NCBI RefSeq assembly: GCF_004364285.1
Contig: NZ_SOBE01000006.1
Span: 1-64,000, forward strand
DNA: 64,000 nucleotides
Direction of reading: 5' to 3'
Origin: Frigoribacterium sp. PhB116
GTDB lineage: Bacteria; Actinomycetota; Actinomycetes; Actinomycetales; Microbacteriaceae
A program made the position numbers and the translations under genes. The notes below the pieces were generated by a model. The model was not told the origin of the DNA and made no database searches. It saw only the letters and a list, made by a program, of their open reading frames with translations. Below are positions 33,623 through 41,117 of this stretch, one piece after another (position 1 is the stretch's first letter; every line of letters begins with the position of its first letter).

Positions 33623-34408
33623 TCAGCTCGACTCGTCGAGCACCCTCACGAGCTCGGGCCAGAGGCTCGCCGCCCACAGCTCGTGCACGCGCCGCCAGGA
33701 CCACAGCTGGCCGTTGAGCCGGGCGCTGCCGACGGCCGGCTCGGGCTCGGGGAACGGCACGAAGACGCAGTCGCCGCGGTCCCGGACGAGCCGCTCGGAC
33801 TCGGCGTTGAGCCGCGCGATCTGCCCGTGGACGCGGCCTCGCGCCCCGCGCGACGTGAGCCGCAGCCGGTCGATCGGCGGGATCCCCGCGACGAGCACCG
33901 GGCTGAGCACGCTCCCCGGGTGCCGTGCGGCGTCGAGCAGCCGGTCGAGGTCGCGGCGCCACGCGGCGGCGGAGGTCATCAGCAGCACGTCGCTGAACCC
34001 CAGCGCGACGACGACCGCGTCGACGTCGGGCACGGCCGAGGTCGGCTCGTCGGCCGCCTCCCGCACGGTCAGCACCTGGGCCGGGCCCTCGACCCAGACG
34101 AACGGCCGTCCCCGCGCGGCGCCGACCGCGGCCGCGACGCGGCTGAGCGTCGTCAGCTCCTCCTCGAGCACGCCGAACCGGGCCGCGGCCGCGTTGCCGA
34201 CGTAGGCGACCCGGTCGGCGGTGACGTCCTCGAGCAGCGAAGGAGGCGCGGTGGCCGCAGGCGGGAACGTCCCCGAACGCACGGCCCGACGGAAGAGCGC
34301 GAGCCGGAGCCTCAGCGCCGGCCGCAGGCAGGCCCAGACGACGTCACGCGGCTGCAGCGTCGGCACGCCGCGCTCCGTCGCGCCGCGGTCGCTCCGGGGG
34401 TAGGTCAT
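33623..34408 (-). CDS. Degenerate SGNH/GDSL-hydrolase-like protein lacking the catalytic serine
   Basis: 261 residues. The fold is recognisable: block I, normally GDSxxxG, reads YVGNAAAARFG (about 69-79), so Asp and Ser are replaced by Asn and Ala; block III, normally GxND, reads VVALGFSDVLLMT; the C-terminal block reads RRVHELWAASLWPEL. With no nucleophile Ser it should not hydrolyse esters by the usual route. No signal peptide or membrane segment. GAGGAGGGG precedes the ATG. Probably a structural or regulatory homologue. Function unknown. Confidence 0.7.
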   Translation of the reverse strand: MTYPRSDRGATERGVPTLQPRDVVWACLRPALRLRLALFRRAVRSGTFPPAATAPPSLLEDVTADRVAYVGNAAAARFGVLEEELTTLSRVAAAVGAARGRPFVWVEGPAQVLTVREAADEPTSAVPDVDAVVVALGFSDVLLMTSAAAWRRDLDRLLDAARHPGSVLSPVLVAGIPPIDRLRLTSRGARGRVHGQIARLNAESERLVRDRGDCVFVPFPEPEPAVGSARLNGQLWSWRRVHELWAASLWPELVRVLDESS

Positions 34409-34478
34409 CGCCCCTCCTCGGTCGGTCCGACCCTACGCCCGGACCGCCCGACGGCGACCGCGAGCGTGGTGGGCGAAG

Positions 34479-34538
34479 CGCCGTGCGCCGTGCGCCGTGC
34501 GCCGTGCGCCGTGCGCCGTGCGCCGTGCGCCGTGCGCG
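34479..34538. repeat. Tandem heptamer array GCGCCGT
   Basis: About eight consecutive GCGCCGT units in the spacer between two minus-strand genes, close to a family C palindrome. Confidence 0.9.
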
Positions 34539-34564
34539 CAGGCGACCACGCGCGTCGGCGCGTC

Positions 34565-34638
34565 CGTCCGCACCCTCAGGACCCGCGCGCACCCTCGCTC
34601 GCGCGCGCGGGTGTGCGCGGTTCCGAGGGGTGCGGACG
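34565..34638. repeat. Family C 3'-end palindrome, copy 3
   Basis: Arms 34565-34593 and 34610-34638 pair at about 25 of 29 positions; the core is ACCCCTCGGAACCGCGC. It straddles the stop codon (34576) of the VanZ gene, so the last codons of that gene form one arm. Confidence 0.82.
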
Positions 34639-35367
34639 CCGTCGCGACGGGCCTGCCGTCGCGAGCACCGCCTCCTGCGGGCTCGAGGTCGTGCGCATGT
34701 TCGCGCTCGTGTTCGCGCTCGTGTTCGCGCTCGTGTTCGCGCTCATGTTCGCGCTCGTGTTCGCGCCCGTGGCGGCCAGCTCGAGGCGCCGGCCCGAGAG
34801 GACCCGACACCCGACGCGCAGCACGGCCCGCCAGAGCACCGCGCCGACGACGGCTCCGGCGGTGTTGGCGATCACGTCGTCGATGTCGGTCGCACGGTTG
34901 CCGCCGATCGTGAGGTGCAGCACCAGCTGCAGCAGCTCGACCGAGACGCTGGCGACCAGCGCGATCGCGGCGACCGGCACGATGCCGCGCAGGCGACGCC
35001 GCCCCGCCGGCCCAGGCCTCGCTCGCCCACGTGCCGCCAGCCCGCGGCCCGTCAGGTACGCCCCGAGGGGCACCGTCATCACGATGTTCAGCCAGAACGA
35101 CCGGAGGTGCAGCGAGCTGAGCGCGTCGAGGTTCATCATCGGGCGCCACGGCGAGTCCGGAGGTGCGTCGAGGTCGATCACGAACGGGAAGAACGTGACC
35201 GCGACCAGTGCCCCGAGGTAGGCGACGAACGACGTCCGCCAGAGGGTCGTCCCCACGTCGGCCCCGGCTCGCCGCGAGCGCAGCCCCACGAGCGCGACGG
35301 CGACGATCGTCACGGGGACGACGGTCGCGAGCGCGGGGAGGACGACGGGCGAGGATGCGGCGAACAT
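34576..35367 (-). CDS. VanZ family membrane protein with repeat-derived tail
   Basis: 263 residues. Four or five hydrophobic segments (about 8-165); the VanZ signatures are LRSFWLNIVMTVPLGAYL and SVSVELLQLVLHL followed by NRATDIDDVIANTAGAVVG. VanZ-like proteins are linked to glycopeptide tolerance and envelope properties, but a specific role cannot be assigned. The tail (about 195-225) consists of SAN(T/M) units encoded by a 12-bp tandem repeat and then reads through a family C palindrome, so the last ~60 residues look like recent repeat-driven extension. Confidence 0.8.
   Translation of the reverse strand: MFAASSPVVLPALATVVPVTIVAVALVGLRSRRAGADVGTTLWRTSFVAYLGALVAVTFFPFVIDLDAPPDSPWRPMMNLDALSSLHLRSFWLNIVMTVPLGAYLTGRGLAARGRARPGPAGRRRLRGIVPVAAIALVASVSVELLQLVLHLTIGGNRATDIDDVIANTAGAVVGAVLWRAVLRVGCRVLSGRRLELAATGANTSANMSANTSANTSANTSANMRTTSSPQEAVLATAGPSRRRPHPSEPRTPARASEGARGS
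34694..34769. repeat. 12-bp in-frame tandem repeat in the VanZ gene
   Basis: Units of (T/A)TGTTCGCGCTCG-type sequence repeat six to seven times with single-base variants, encoding alternating SANT and SANM tetrapeptides on the minus strand. Because the unit is 12 bp, slippage keeps the frame. Confidence 0.88.
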
Positions 35368-35462
35368 GGGGTCCTTTCGTTCGACGTCCAGTCTCGCCGC
35401 CGACCCTCGCCGCCCGCTTCGCCCGCAGGGCTGAAAGCGCTCCGCCTGTGTAGACAGTCCCC

Positions 35463-35654
35463 ATGAAGATGAACACGCGCCTCGGGCGCATCATGTACGG
35501 GATCAGCCTCGTCATCAGCGTCGGCATGCTCGTCGTCGTGTGGGCCGTGCTGCAGCCGAGCGTCGTGTTCTCGGTCTTCTTCACGCTCTTCGTCGTCGGG
35601 ATCGCCGTGTGGAACGGCCGCAAGGCCTTCGGCGCCTCGCCGGAGCCGCGCTGA
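35463..35654 (+). CDS. Small two-segment membrane protein (63 residues)
   Basis: Begins MKMNTRLGRIMYGISLVISV; two hydrophobic helices (ISLVISVGMLVVVWAVL and VFSVFFTLFVVGIAVWN) separated by a short loop; charged ends. No Shine-Dalgarno; the -10-like TAGACA (35451-35456) ends 6 nt before the ATG, suggesting leaderless expression. No family recognised. Confidence 0.75.
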   Translation: MKMNTRLGRIMYGISLVISVGMLVVVWAVLQPSVVFSVFFTLFVVGIAVWNGRKAFGASPEPR

Positions 35655-35977
35655 CTGCCCCCCTGCTCCGGCCGCAGGCCCGGGTCCGGGTACGGGTCCG
35701 GGTCCCGGTCCGGCCGCAGGCCCGGGTCCGGGTCCGGGTCCGCAAATGCCGACCGCACCGCACGCAATGCGGACTTTTCCGGTCGTTGCGAGTGTCCTCG
35801 CGCCTCCCCGGTCGGGTCTTGCGGCCGGAAGCGCCCCCGAGGCAGGTGCGACCGAAGGAGGCGCCTCTCGCCCCCGGCTCCCGGGCCCGTCCTCGCGATC
35901 GAGATGACGCGTCGCGGGGGTCTGCTCTTCCCGGATCCCTTCGACGCGTCACATGGTTCGAGAGCGGGGGGCTCGGG
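35655..35977. other. 323-bp spacer between convergent genes: tandem repeat and palindrome
   Basis: Starts with a duplicated GC-rich block: the 24-bp unit at 35668-35691 recurs at 35710-35733, with GGGTCC hexamers between and after (to 35740). An unusual AAATGC/GCATTTG-like patch (about 35742-35776, CGCAAATGCC then CGCAATGCGG) follows, then the family A palindrome at 35898-35964. No gene seen. Confidence 0.7.
35898..35964. repeat. Family A 3'-end palindrome, copy 3
   Basis: Left arm from about 35899 (GAGATGACGCGTCGCGGGGG) and right arm GACGCGTCACAT (35943-35954) with flanking matches. It shares TGACGCGTCGCGGGGGTC with copy 1 at 5806. It lies just before the stop of the MarR gene on the minus strand. 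Confidence 0.82.
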
Positions 35978-36556
35978 CTAGGCGGACGCTGAGCTCGTGC
36001 CCGCAGACCGCGTAGCCGCGTGCCGCGTCATCGAGGTCGCGAGCTCGGCGAGCGCCGTCGTCACGACGGCCAGCTCGGGTCGCGACGCGAGCCCGTCGAA
36101 GACCTCGAGGTAGTACCCGATCTCGCCCTCGATCAGGGTGACGCCGTCAGGGGCGATGACGAGGACGCTGCTGCGCCGGTCCGACGGGTGGGCGGCGCGG
36201 TCCAGGAACCCTGCGTCGGTCATCCGGTCGACGAGGCTCGTGACGGAGCCCGACGAGAGATCGAGGTACGCGGCGAGCTCGCGCGGCGTGACGTCGGTGC
36301 CGCCGTGCACGAAGTACAGCGCGCGGAGGTCCGAGACGCCGATCCCGTGGTCGGCCGCGACGATCTTCATCAGGGTCTCCGCGCGCATCTGCGCGACGCC
36401 GAAGGCCTGCATGAAGCCGGTGACGGAGTCGGGGCCGACGCCGGCGTCGTGGCCGGCGCCTCCGTCGAGGGAGGGTGCCGCGGCCGGGGTCGGGTCCGGT
36501 GCGGTGTTCGGTCGGGTCATGTGCCTGGGTCGGGTCGAGAGTGTCGGGCTGGTCAT
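35978..36556 (-). CDS. MarR family transcriptional regulator
   Basis: 192 residues. A ~45-residue Thr/Pro-rich head precedes the winged helix-turn-helix: DVTPRELAAYLDLSSGSVTS then LVDRMTDAGFLDRAAHPSD and the wing RRSSVLVIAPDGV. The ATG at 36556 has GGAG 6 nt upstream. Divergent from a hypothetical gene with an inverted repeat in the gap. Its ligand is unknown. Confidence 0.85.
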   Translation of the reverse strand: MTSPTLSTRPRHMTRPNTAPDPTPAAAPSLDGGAGHDAGVGPDSVTGFMQAFGVAQMRAETLMKIVAADHGIGVSDLRALYFVHGGTDVTPRELAAYLDLSSGSVTSLVDRMTDAGFLDRAAHPSDRRSSVLVIAPDGVTLIEGEIGYYLEVFDGLASRPELAVVTTALAELATSMTRHAATRSAGTSSASA

Positions 36557-36596
36557 GTTCGCTCCTGCGCTGAGATCGGCATCCGTGCCGACCATT

Positions 36597-36612
36597 AGAT
36601 TAGCGAGAATCT
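36597..36612. promoter_or_regulatory. Candidate MarR operator
   Basis: AGATTA-GCGA-GAATCT, a 16-bp near-perfect inverted repeat in an AT-rich stretch, 41 bp upstream of the MarR start. Autoregulation is inferred. Confidence 0.5.
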
Positions 36613-36726
36613 CGACCATCGAGACACCCCCCGTTCGGTACGACGCAAAGCGGATAGCCGAGGAGTTGCCCACCCGGTGCCCGCACCGCCCCGGCTCGCC
36701 GATCCCGACGTCGCTAGCCTGTCGGC

Positions 36727-38172
36727 ATGTCCACACCTCGACCTGACAGCGAGAGCACGCCAGCCGCCTCCGGCGAGCTCCTGACGCCCCTCGCCGCCGT
36801 GGCCGTCGACGCCGCCACGATCGTCGTCGACGCCGTGCGACCGGTCGCGGCGATCGTCACGGACGACGAGGTCCGCTTCGTCACGTGGCCCGACGTGCCC
36901 CGTCCGGCCGGTGCTGTCGAGGAGGCGGAGGTGCGGTCGACACCGGAGGGCGCATGGGTCGTCTACCGCGACGCGAGCGGTGACGCGTCGCCGCGCCGGA
37001 CCGCCGTGCACCTCACTCCCGAGGGCGTCACGGCCGCCGTCGACCTGGGCACCGGCCGGCCGATCGGGGCGGACGCCTCCGGCCTCTGGATCGGCGACCC
37101 CCGAGACGCCTCGGAGTGGATGGGCACGTTCCCGGGAGGAGAAGAGCTCGACGGCGGCGGGCTCGGCACCGACGCCGATGCCGACGCAGCCGATCTCGAC
37201 CCGAGCACCCTCCCCTGGATCCCCGAGACGTCGTTCTGGCCCGACCCCGCCGACTGGACCGAGCCGATCGACGCAGGCCTCGCCGAGCACGACCACGACC
37301 ACCACGCATTCGTGGTCGCCGACACGGACGACGACGTCGGTCCCGACGACGACGACGTCGGCTGGACCCTCGCCTTCGGGAACCCCGGCGACGTCGGGGA
37401 CTCTGCCGACTCCTCCTCAGACCCGCAGCCCAACGACCCGGGCCCGACTCCTCCGACCGACCTGCACCTCCTCAGCCCCGCAGGCGAACGCTCCACGATC
37501 CGGGTCGACCACCTCGTCGACGAGGTGCGCCGAGAGGGTGACGAGATCGTGCTGCGCTATCACCGGCGCGGCCCCCGCCACGAGACCTCGAGCTTCGGCG
37601 GCGGCTGGGACGTCGTCTACGAGCCACGCGAGGCCAGGGTCGACGTCGCCGACGGCCTCCCCGACGGCGTGGACACCGACGAGCTGCCGTGGCAGCCCGC
37701 GCCGGAGCCGCAGGAGGAGGACTGGCAGCGCGAGGAGGACCGTCGCGAGGAGGTGCTCGCCCCCTGGCGAGACCGTCTCGACCTGGCAGGCGTCGAGGGT
37801 GCGCGCTGGCCGCTCGCCCCTCTGGACCAGGCATCGCGCGATGCGGCCGCGGCAGCTCTGCGCGCCCAGTTCGAGCGGCTGGACGAGCCGGACATCGTCT
37901 GGACCCGCGAGCACCCCGAGCCGAGACGGGGCCGGAGCCCGTACCGCTCCCTCGAGGTGGAGACCGTCGGCAGCTGGCCGACGACCGAGCTGCTGGTCAG
38001 CTTCGAGCACGCCGACGTGCCGTTCCTGCGACTGCGTCGGCGCTACCGCGTCTTCGACGACACCGGCTGGCCACTCGACTGGCTCTGGGTCTCCGTGCAC
38101 CTCGACGAGGACATCGCCACGCGACAGATCCCTGCCCGCACGGAGGCCGTCGACGGCGTCCTCGACATCTGA
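36727..38172 (+). CDS. Acidic hypothetical protein (481 residues)
   Basis: No family recognised. The N-terminal part (1-135) is beta-rich (DDEVRFVTWPDVPRP, AVHLTPEGVTAAVDLGTG); the middle (about 150-245) is extremely Asp-rich and includes HDHDHHAFVVADTDDDVG; the C-terminal part is a mixed region of charged helix (EEEDWQREEDRREEVLAPW) and beta strands (LEVETVGSWPTTELLVSFEH, RRYRVFDDTGW). No signal peptide. Leaderless start predicted: TAGCCT ends 6 nt before the ATG. Divergent from MarR, followed by a terminator. Confidence 0.8.
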   Translation: MSTPRPDSESTPAASGELLTPLAAVAVDAATIVVDAVRPVAAIVTDDEVRFVTWPDVPRPAGAVEEAEVRSTPEGAWVVYRDASGDASPRRTAVHLTPEGVTAAVDLGTGRPIGADASGLWIGDPRDASEWMGTFPGGEELDGGGLGTDADADAADLDPSTLPWIPETSFWPDPADWTEPIDAGLAEHDHDHHAFVVADTDDDVGPDDDDVGWTLAFGNPGDVGDSADSSSDPQPNDPGPTPPTDLHLLSPAGERSTIRVDHLVDEVRREGDEIVLRYHRRGPRHETSSFGGGWDVVYEPREARVDVADGLPDGVDTDELPWQPAPEPQEEDWQREEDRREEVLAPWRDRLDLAGVEGARWPLAPLDQASRDAAAAALRAQFERLDEPDIVWTREHPEPRRGRSPYRSLEVETVGSWPTTELLVSFEHADVPFLRLRRRYRVFDDTGWPLDWLWVSVHLDEDIATRQIPARTEAVDGVLDI

Positions 38173-38296
38173 GCCCTGCCCTCGCCCGGCCGTCACCCTC
38201 CCCACCGACGCGCCGCGCCTCCTCGCCGACCTGCTGGCCGGGCTGCTGGGCCCGAGACCCGCCACCGGCAAGCCTTCAGCGGGCGGGTCCGTCGCC

Positions 38297-38320
38297 GGCG
38301 GGCCGTCGTGACGGCCCGCC
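38297..38320 (+). terminator. Terminator-like hairpin
   Basis: GGCGGGCCGTC (38297-38307) pairs with GACGGCCCGCC (38310-38320) over 11 bp. It is 125 bp after the hypothetical gene's stop. No T-run follows. Confidence 0.5.
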
Positions 38321-38388
38321 CCCGACGAACCCGCCCGCCCGACATCCCAGCAGCCCTCGGGCCACCACGCGCGCGATCACAGACGTTC

Positions 38389-38440
38389 TTTCTGAGATCA
38401 GGGCTGATCTCAGAAGATCGCACCCCAGCGTTCTGAGATC
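38389..38440. promoter_or_regulatory. Triple TTCTGAGATC motif upstream of a membrane protein gene
   Basis: TTCTGAGATC at 38390-38399, its inverse GATCTCAGAA at 38406-38415, and a direct third copy at 38431-38440. The first two form an 11-bp perfect palindrome around GGGC. Located 68-118 bp before the ATG at 38508, where a regulator array would be expected. Confidence 0.55.
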
Positions 38441-38507
38441 GCGCCAGCGCGACGCCTCGACCGACGACCAGCCACCGACGCCAGCACCGACCTGGCAGGC
38501 TGACCGC

Positions 38508-39080
38508 ATGCCCCGCCGCCCCCTCGAACCCGCGCCCGGCACCTCGGAGACCGCCCTCCGTCGGTCCTCGCTGGTGCAGCTGGTCATCCAGGGTGTGCTC
38601 GGCGTGATGGTCTTCTCGCCTCTGCTGCTCGGCGGCGACGACGACCTCGACGTCGTCCGCCTGTGGCTGCTCGCGATCTGGGCCACCGCCTTCGTGGCCC
38701 TGATCGTCCAGTTCCGGGCTCTCGGGTCGTGGCGCTCGGACCCCGTCCGTGACGACGAGACGATCCTCTGGGGCACGTCGGCCGTGCTGGTCCGGCCCAC
38801 AGGCGGACTAGGCCACGGGGGGCGCTTCTCCCTCTCGAACCACCGCCTCCGCTACACGCCGGGCCCCGTCGCGCGCCTCCGAGGCGCGACCGCACAGGAG
38901 TGGTCCGCCGAGTCGCTCACCGGCGCCCACGTGACGCCGAGCACGGGTCGGTCCTGGACGTCGGGGCGCTGGGCCGTGATCGACCGGGAGGGCGGCGACG
39001 CCGTCACCCTCGTGTCGACGGAGCCCCGGGCCGTCGCCGACGAGATCGACCAGGTGGTCAGGGAGCGGCTGCGCCACTGA
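38508..39080 (+). CDS. Two-helix membrane protein with PH/GRAM-like cytoplasmic domain
   Basis: 190 residues. Two hydrophobic helices lie near the N-terminus (LVIQGVLGVMVFSPLLLGG and LWLLAIWATAFVALIVQF). The remaining ~110 residues are beta-rich with FSLSNHRLRYTPGPVARLRG, reminiscent of bacterial PH/GRAM-like domains. The start at 38508 has CAGGCT 6 nt before it in place of a ribosome site, which may be a poor leaderless -10. No known function. Confidence 0.75.
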   Translation: MPRRPLEPAPGTSETALRRSSLVQLVIQGVLGVMVFSPLLLGGDDDLDVVRLWLLAIWATAFVALIVQFRALGSWRSDPVRDDETILWGTSAVLVRPTGGLGHGGRFSLSNHRLRYTPGPVARLRGATAQEWSAESLTGAHVTPSTGRSWTSGRWAVIDREGGDAVTLVSTEPRAVADEIDQVVRERLRH

Positions 39081-39106
39081 GCTCATCACGGTCGCACGGA
39101 AATCCA

Positions 39107-39150
39107 CAACACCTCTTGCGCAACAACTCTTGTGCACTTACCGTTGCCCC
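39107..39150 (+). promoter_or_regulatory. ArsR-family gene promoter with embedded direct repeats
   Basis: -35 TTGCGC (39116-39121), exactly 17 nt, -10 TACCGT (39139-39144), then 6 nt to the ATG. The direct repeats CAACACCTCTTGCGC (39107-39121) and CAACAACTCTTGTGC (39121-39135) overlap both elements, so a repressor bound here would block the promoter; autoregulation by the ArsR protein is likely. Confidence 0.7.
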
Positions 39151-39750
39151 ATGACCCGCGACGAACCCCGCTCCGCCCTCACCGACGCCGCCTCGATGCG
39201 CGCGCTGGCCCACCCGACGCGGCTGCGCCTCCTCGGCCTGCTGCGTCAGCGCGGTCCGCAGACCGCGGCACAGCTCGGCGACGTGGTCGACGAGGCGCCG
39301 GGCACGGTCAGCTACCACCTGTCGAAGCTCGCGGCGAGCGACCTGATCCAGGCCGCCGACCCGCAGAGCGCCGACCGTCGCGAGCGCTGGTGGCAGGCCA
39401 CGGCACTCCTCACCTCGTGGGAGCCCGCCGAGCTGCTCGACGACCCCGAGCGCCTCAGTGCGTCGGCGGCCCTCGAGAAGTCGATCGTCCAGGCGAACGC
39501 CGCGCGGTACACCCGGTACGTCGACGAGATGCCGGCCCTGCCGCGCGGGTGGGTCGCGGCGGCGGCGGGCGGCGACCGAGCGATCCGCCTCACGGTCACG
39601 GAGCTCGCCGCCCTCCGCGCCGAGCTCGAGTCCGTCGTCGACCGCTGGGTCGACGTCGGCGACGCGCACGACCCCGCCGACGACGACGGAGCCGAGACCG
39701 TCGTCCTCGCCTACCAGGCCTACCGGCACCCCGGAGGCGCGGGCGCGTGA
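39151..39750 (+). CDS. ArsR-type helix-turn-helix transcriptional regulator
   Basis: 199 residues. The winged helix begins SMRALAHPTRLRLLGLLRQR, then TAAQLGDVVDEAPGTVSYH and LSKLAASDLIQAADPQSADR. A C-terminal helical extension follows (about 110-195), as in the ArsR-like regulators that sit before MFS exporters. The ATG at 39151 is probably the first base of the mRNA (see promoter). GTGA overlap with the exporter gene makes them one operon. Confidence 0.9.
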   Translation: MTRDEPRSALTDAASMRALAHPTRLRLLGLLRQRGPQTAAQLGDVVDEAPGTVSYHLSKLAASDLIQAADPQSADRRERWWQATALLTSWEPAELLDDPERLSASAALEKSIVQANAARYTRYVDEMPALPRGWVAAAAGGDRAIRLTVTELAALRAELESVVDRWVDVGDAHDPADDDGAETVVLAYQAYRHPGGAGA

Positions 39751-41108
39751 CCGAGGACGCCCCCGCACCCGAGACAGTCGCCCCGGCACCTGCCGGCCCG
39801 ACCAGCGCGGCGGGCCCGGCAGGCCCGACCAGCGCCTCCCGCGCCTCCCGCACCGCCCTCTCCGCCCTCGTCGCGGCCCACGCGATCTCGCAGACCGGCA
39901 ACGTCGTCACGGCCTTCGCGGTCCCGTTCTACGTCCTCGCGCTCGGCGGCTCCGGCGTCGAGATCGGCGTCGCCGCGGCCTTCGCGACCGCGCCGGTGAT
40001 CATCGGCGGGCCGCTCGGCGGGGTCGTCGTCGACCGCGTCGGCCATCGCAGGGCCGCGATAGTCGCGGATGTCGTGAGCGGCGCCTCCGTGCTGGCGATG
40101 CCGGTGCTGGCGCTGACCGTCGGGCTGCCGTTCTGGGCCCTGCTGGCGCTCGTCTTCGTCGCCGGCCTGCTCGACACCCCCGGCCAGACCGCGCGTCGGG
40201 TGATGCTCCCCGGCCTCACCGAGCGCGCCGGCATCCGCATCGAGCGGAGCGTCGGCCTGCTCGACGGCTCCGAGCGCTTCGCCAAGCTGATCGGCGCGTC
40301 GCTGGCCGGTCTGCTCGTCGCCGCTGTCGGGCCTGTCCCGTCGCTGTTCGTCAACGCGGCGACGTTCGCCGTCTCGGCGGTGCTGACCTGGACGCTGGTG
40401 CCACGCGACGCGCGCGCAGCCGCAGCTACAGCACCAGGTGACGCCGACCTCGGGGACGCGGCCCGCGCCTCCTACTGGCAGGACCTCGCCGAGGGAGCCC
40501 GCTTCGTCGTCCGCGACCCCCTGATGCGGCTGATCGTGGCGCTGGTGCTGGTCACGAACCTCCTCGACGCGGCGCGCGGATCGACCCTGCTGCCGCTCTA
40601 CGCCAACGACCGACTAGGAGGCGCGGCCGCCCTGGGACTGCTGGTCGCGACCATGGGCGGCTGCGCCCTGCTCGGCAACGTCGTCTTCGGCTTCGTCGCG
40701 CACCGGGTGCCGCGGCGGGTCACGTTCGCGCTCTGCTTCGCGCTGGCCGGCGGCCCCTCGAGCCTGGCGTTCGCGCTCGGCGTTCCGCTGCCGGTGCTGG
40801 TCGCGGCGACGGCGTTGTCGGGGCTGGCGGCGGGGGCGCTCAACCCGATCCTCGCGACGGTCGAGCTCGAGCGCGTGCCCGAGCACCTGCGCGGCCGCGT
40901 GTTCGGGCTCCTCAACGCGGGAGCCTGGGCCGGGGTCCCGTTCGGAGCCCTCCTCGGCGGAGTCGCCGCCGACACGATCGGCCTCACCATCGCCTTCGGC
41001 ATCGTCGCGGCCGTCTACGTGGCGGTGACGCTCACGCCGCTCGCGGGCGGGTCGTGGCGGCTGATGGAACGCGGCGCGGTCCGTCTCGAGAAGGGCAGAA
41101 CGCCCTAG
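39747..41108 (+). CDS. MFS transporter (MefA/enterobactin-exporter-like)
   Basis: 453 residues, about 12 segments after a Pro/Ala-rich head. Motif A is GGVVVDRVGHRRAAIVADVV; the cytoplasmic loop after helix 4 is DTPGQTARRVMLPGL, characteristic of the macrolide-efflux/EntS-like MFS group; NPILATVELERVPEHLRGRVFG is the matching C-half signature. The GTG start overlaps the ArsR stop by 4 nt. Expected to export a drug or siderophore-like compound under ArsR control. Confidence 0.9.
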   Translation: MTEDAPAPETVAPAPAGPTSAAGPAGPTSASRASRTALSALVAAHAISQTGNVVTAFAVPFYVLALGGSGVEIGVAAAFATAPVIIGGPLGGVVVDRVGHRRAAIVADVVSGASVLAMPVLALTVGLPFWALLALVFVAGLLDTPGQTARRVMLPGLTERAGIRIERSVGLLDGSERFAKLIGASLAGLLVAAVGPVPSLFVNAATFAVSAVLTWTLVPRDARAAAATAPGDADLGDAARASYWQDLAEGARFVVRDPLMRLIVALVLVTNLLDAARGSTLLPLYANDRLGGAAALGLLVATMGGCALLGNVVFGFVAHRVPRRVTFALCFALAGGPSSLAFALGVPLPVLVAATALSGLAAGALNPILATVELERVPEHLRGRVFGLLNAGAWAGVPFGALLGGVAADTIGLTIAFGIVAAVYVAVTLTPLAGGSWRLMERGAVRLEKGRTP

Positions 41109-41117
41109 CCTCGGCTC

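Larger units (their letters stand above)
38173..38507. other. 335-bp spacer with terminator and a triple 10-mer
   Basis: Contains the hairpin at 38297-38320 and the TTCTGAGATC cluster at 38390-38440. The first 120 bp are Pro/Ala/Arg-rich when read through but show no independent gene. The remainder leads to the start at 38508. Confidence 0.6.
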
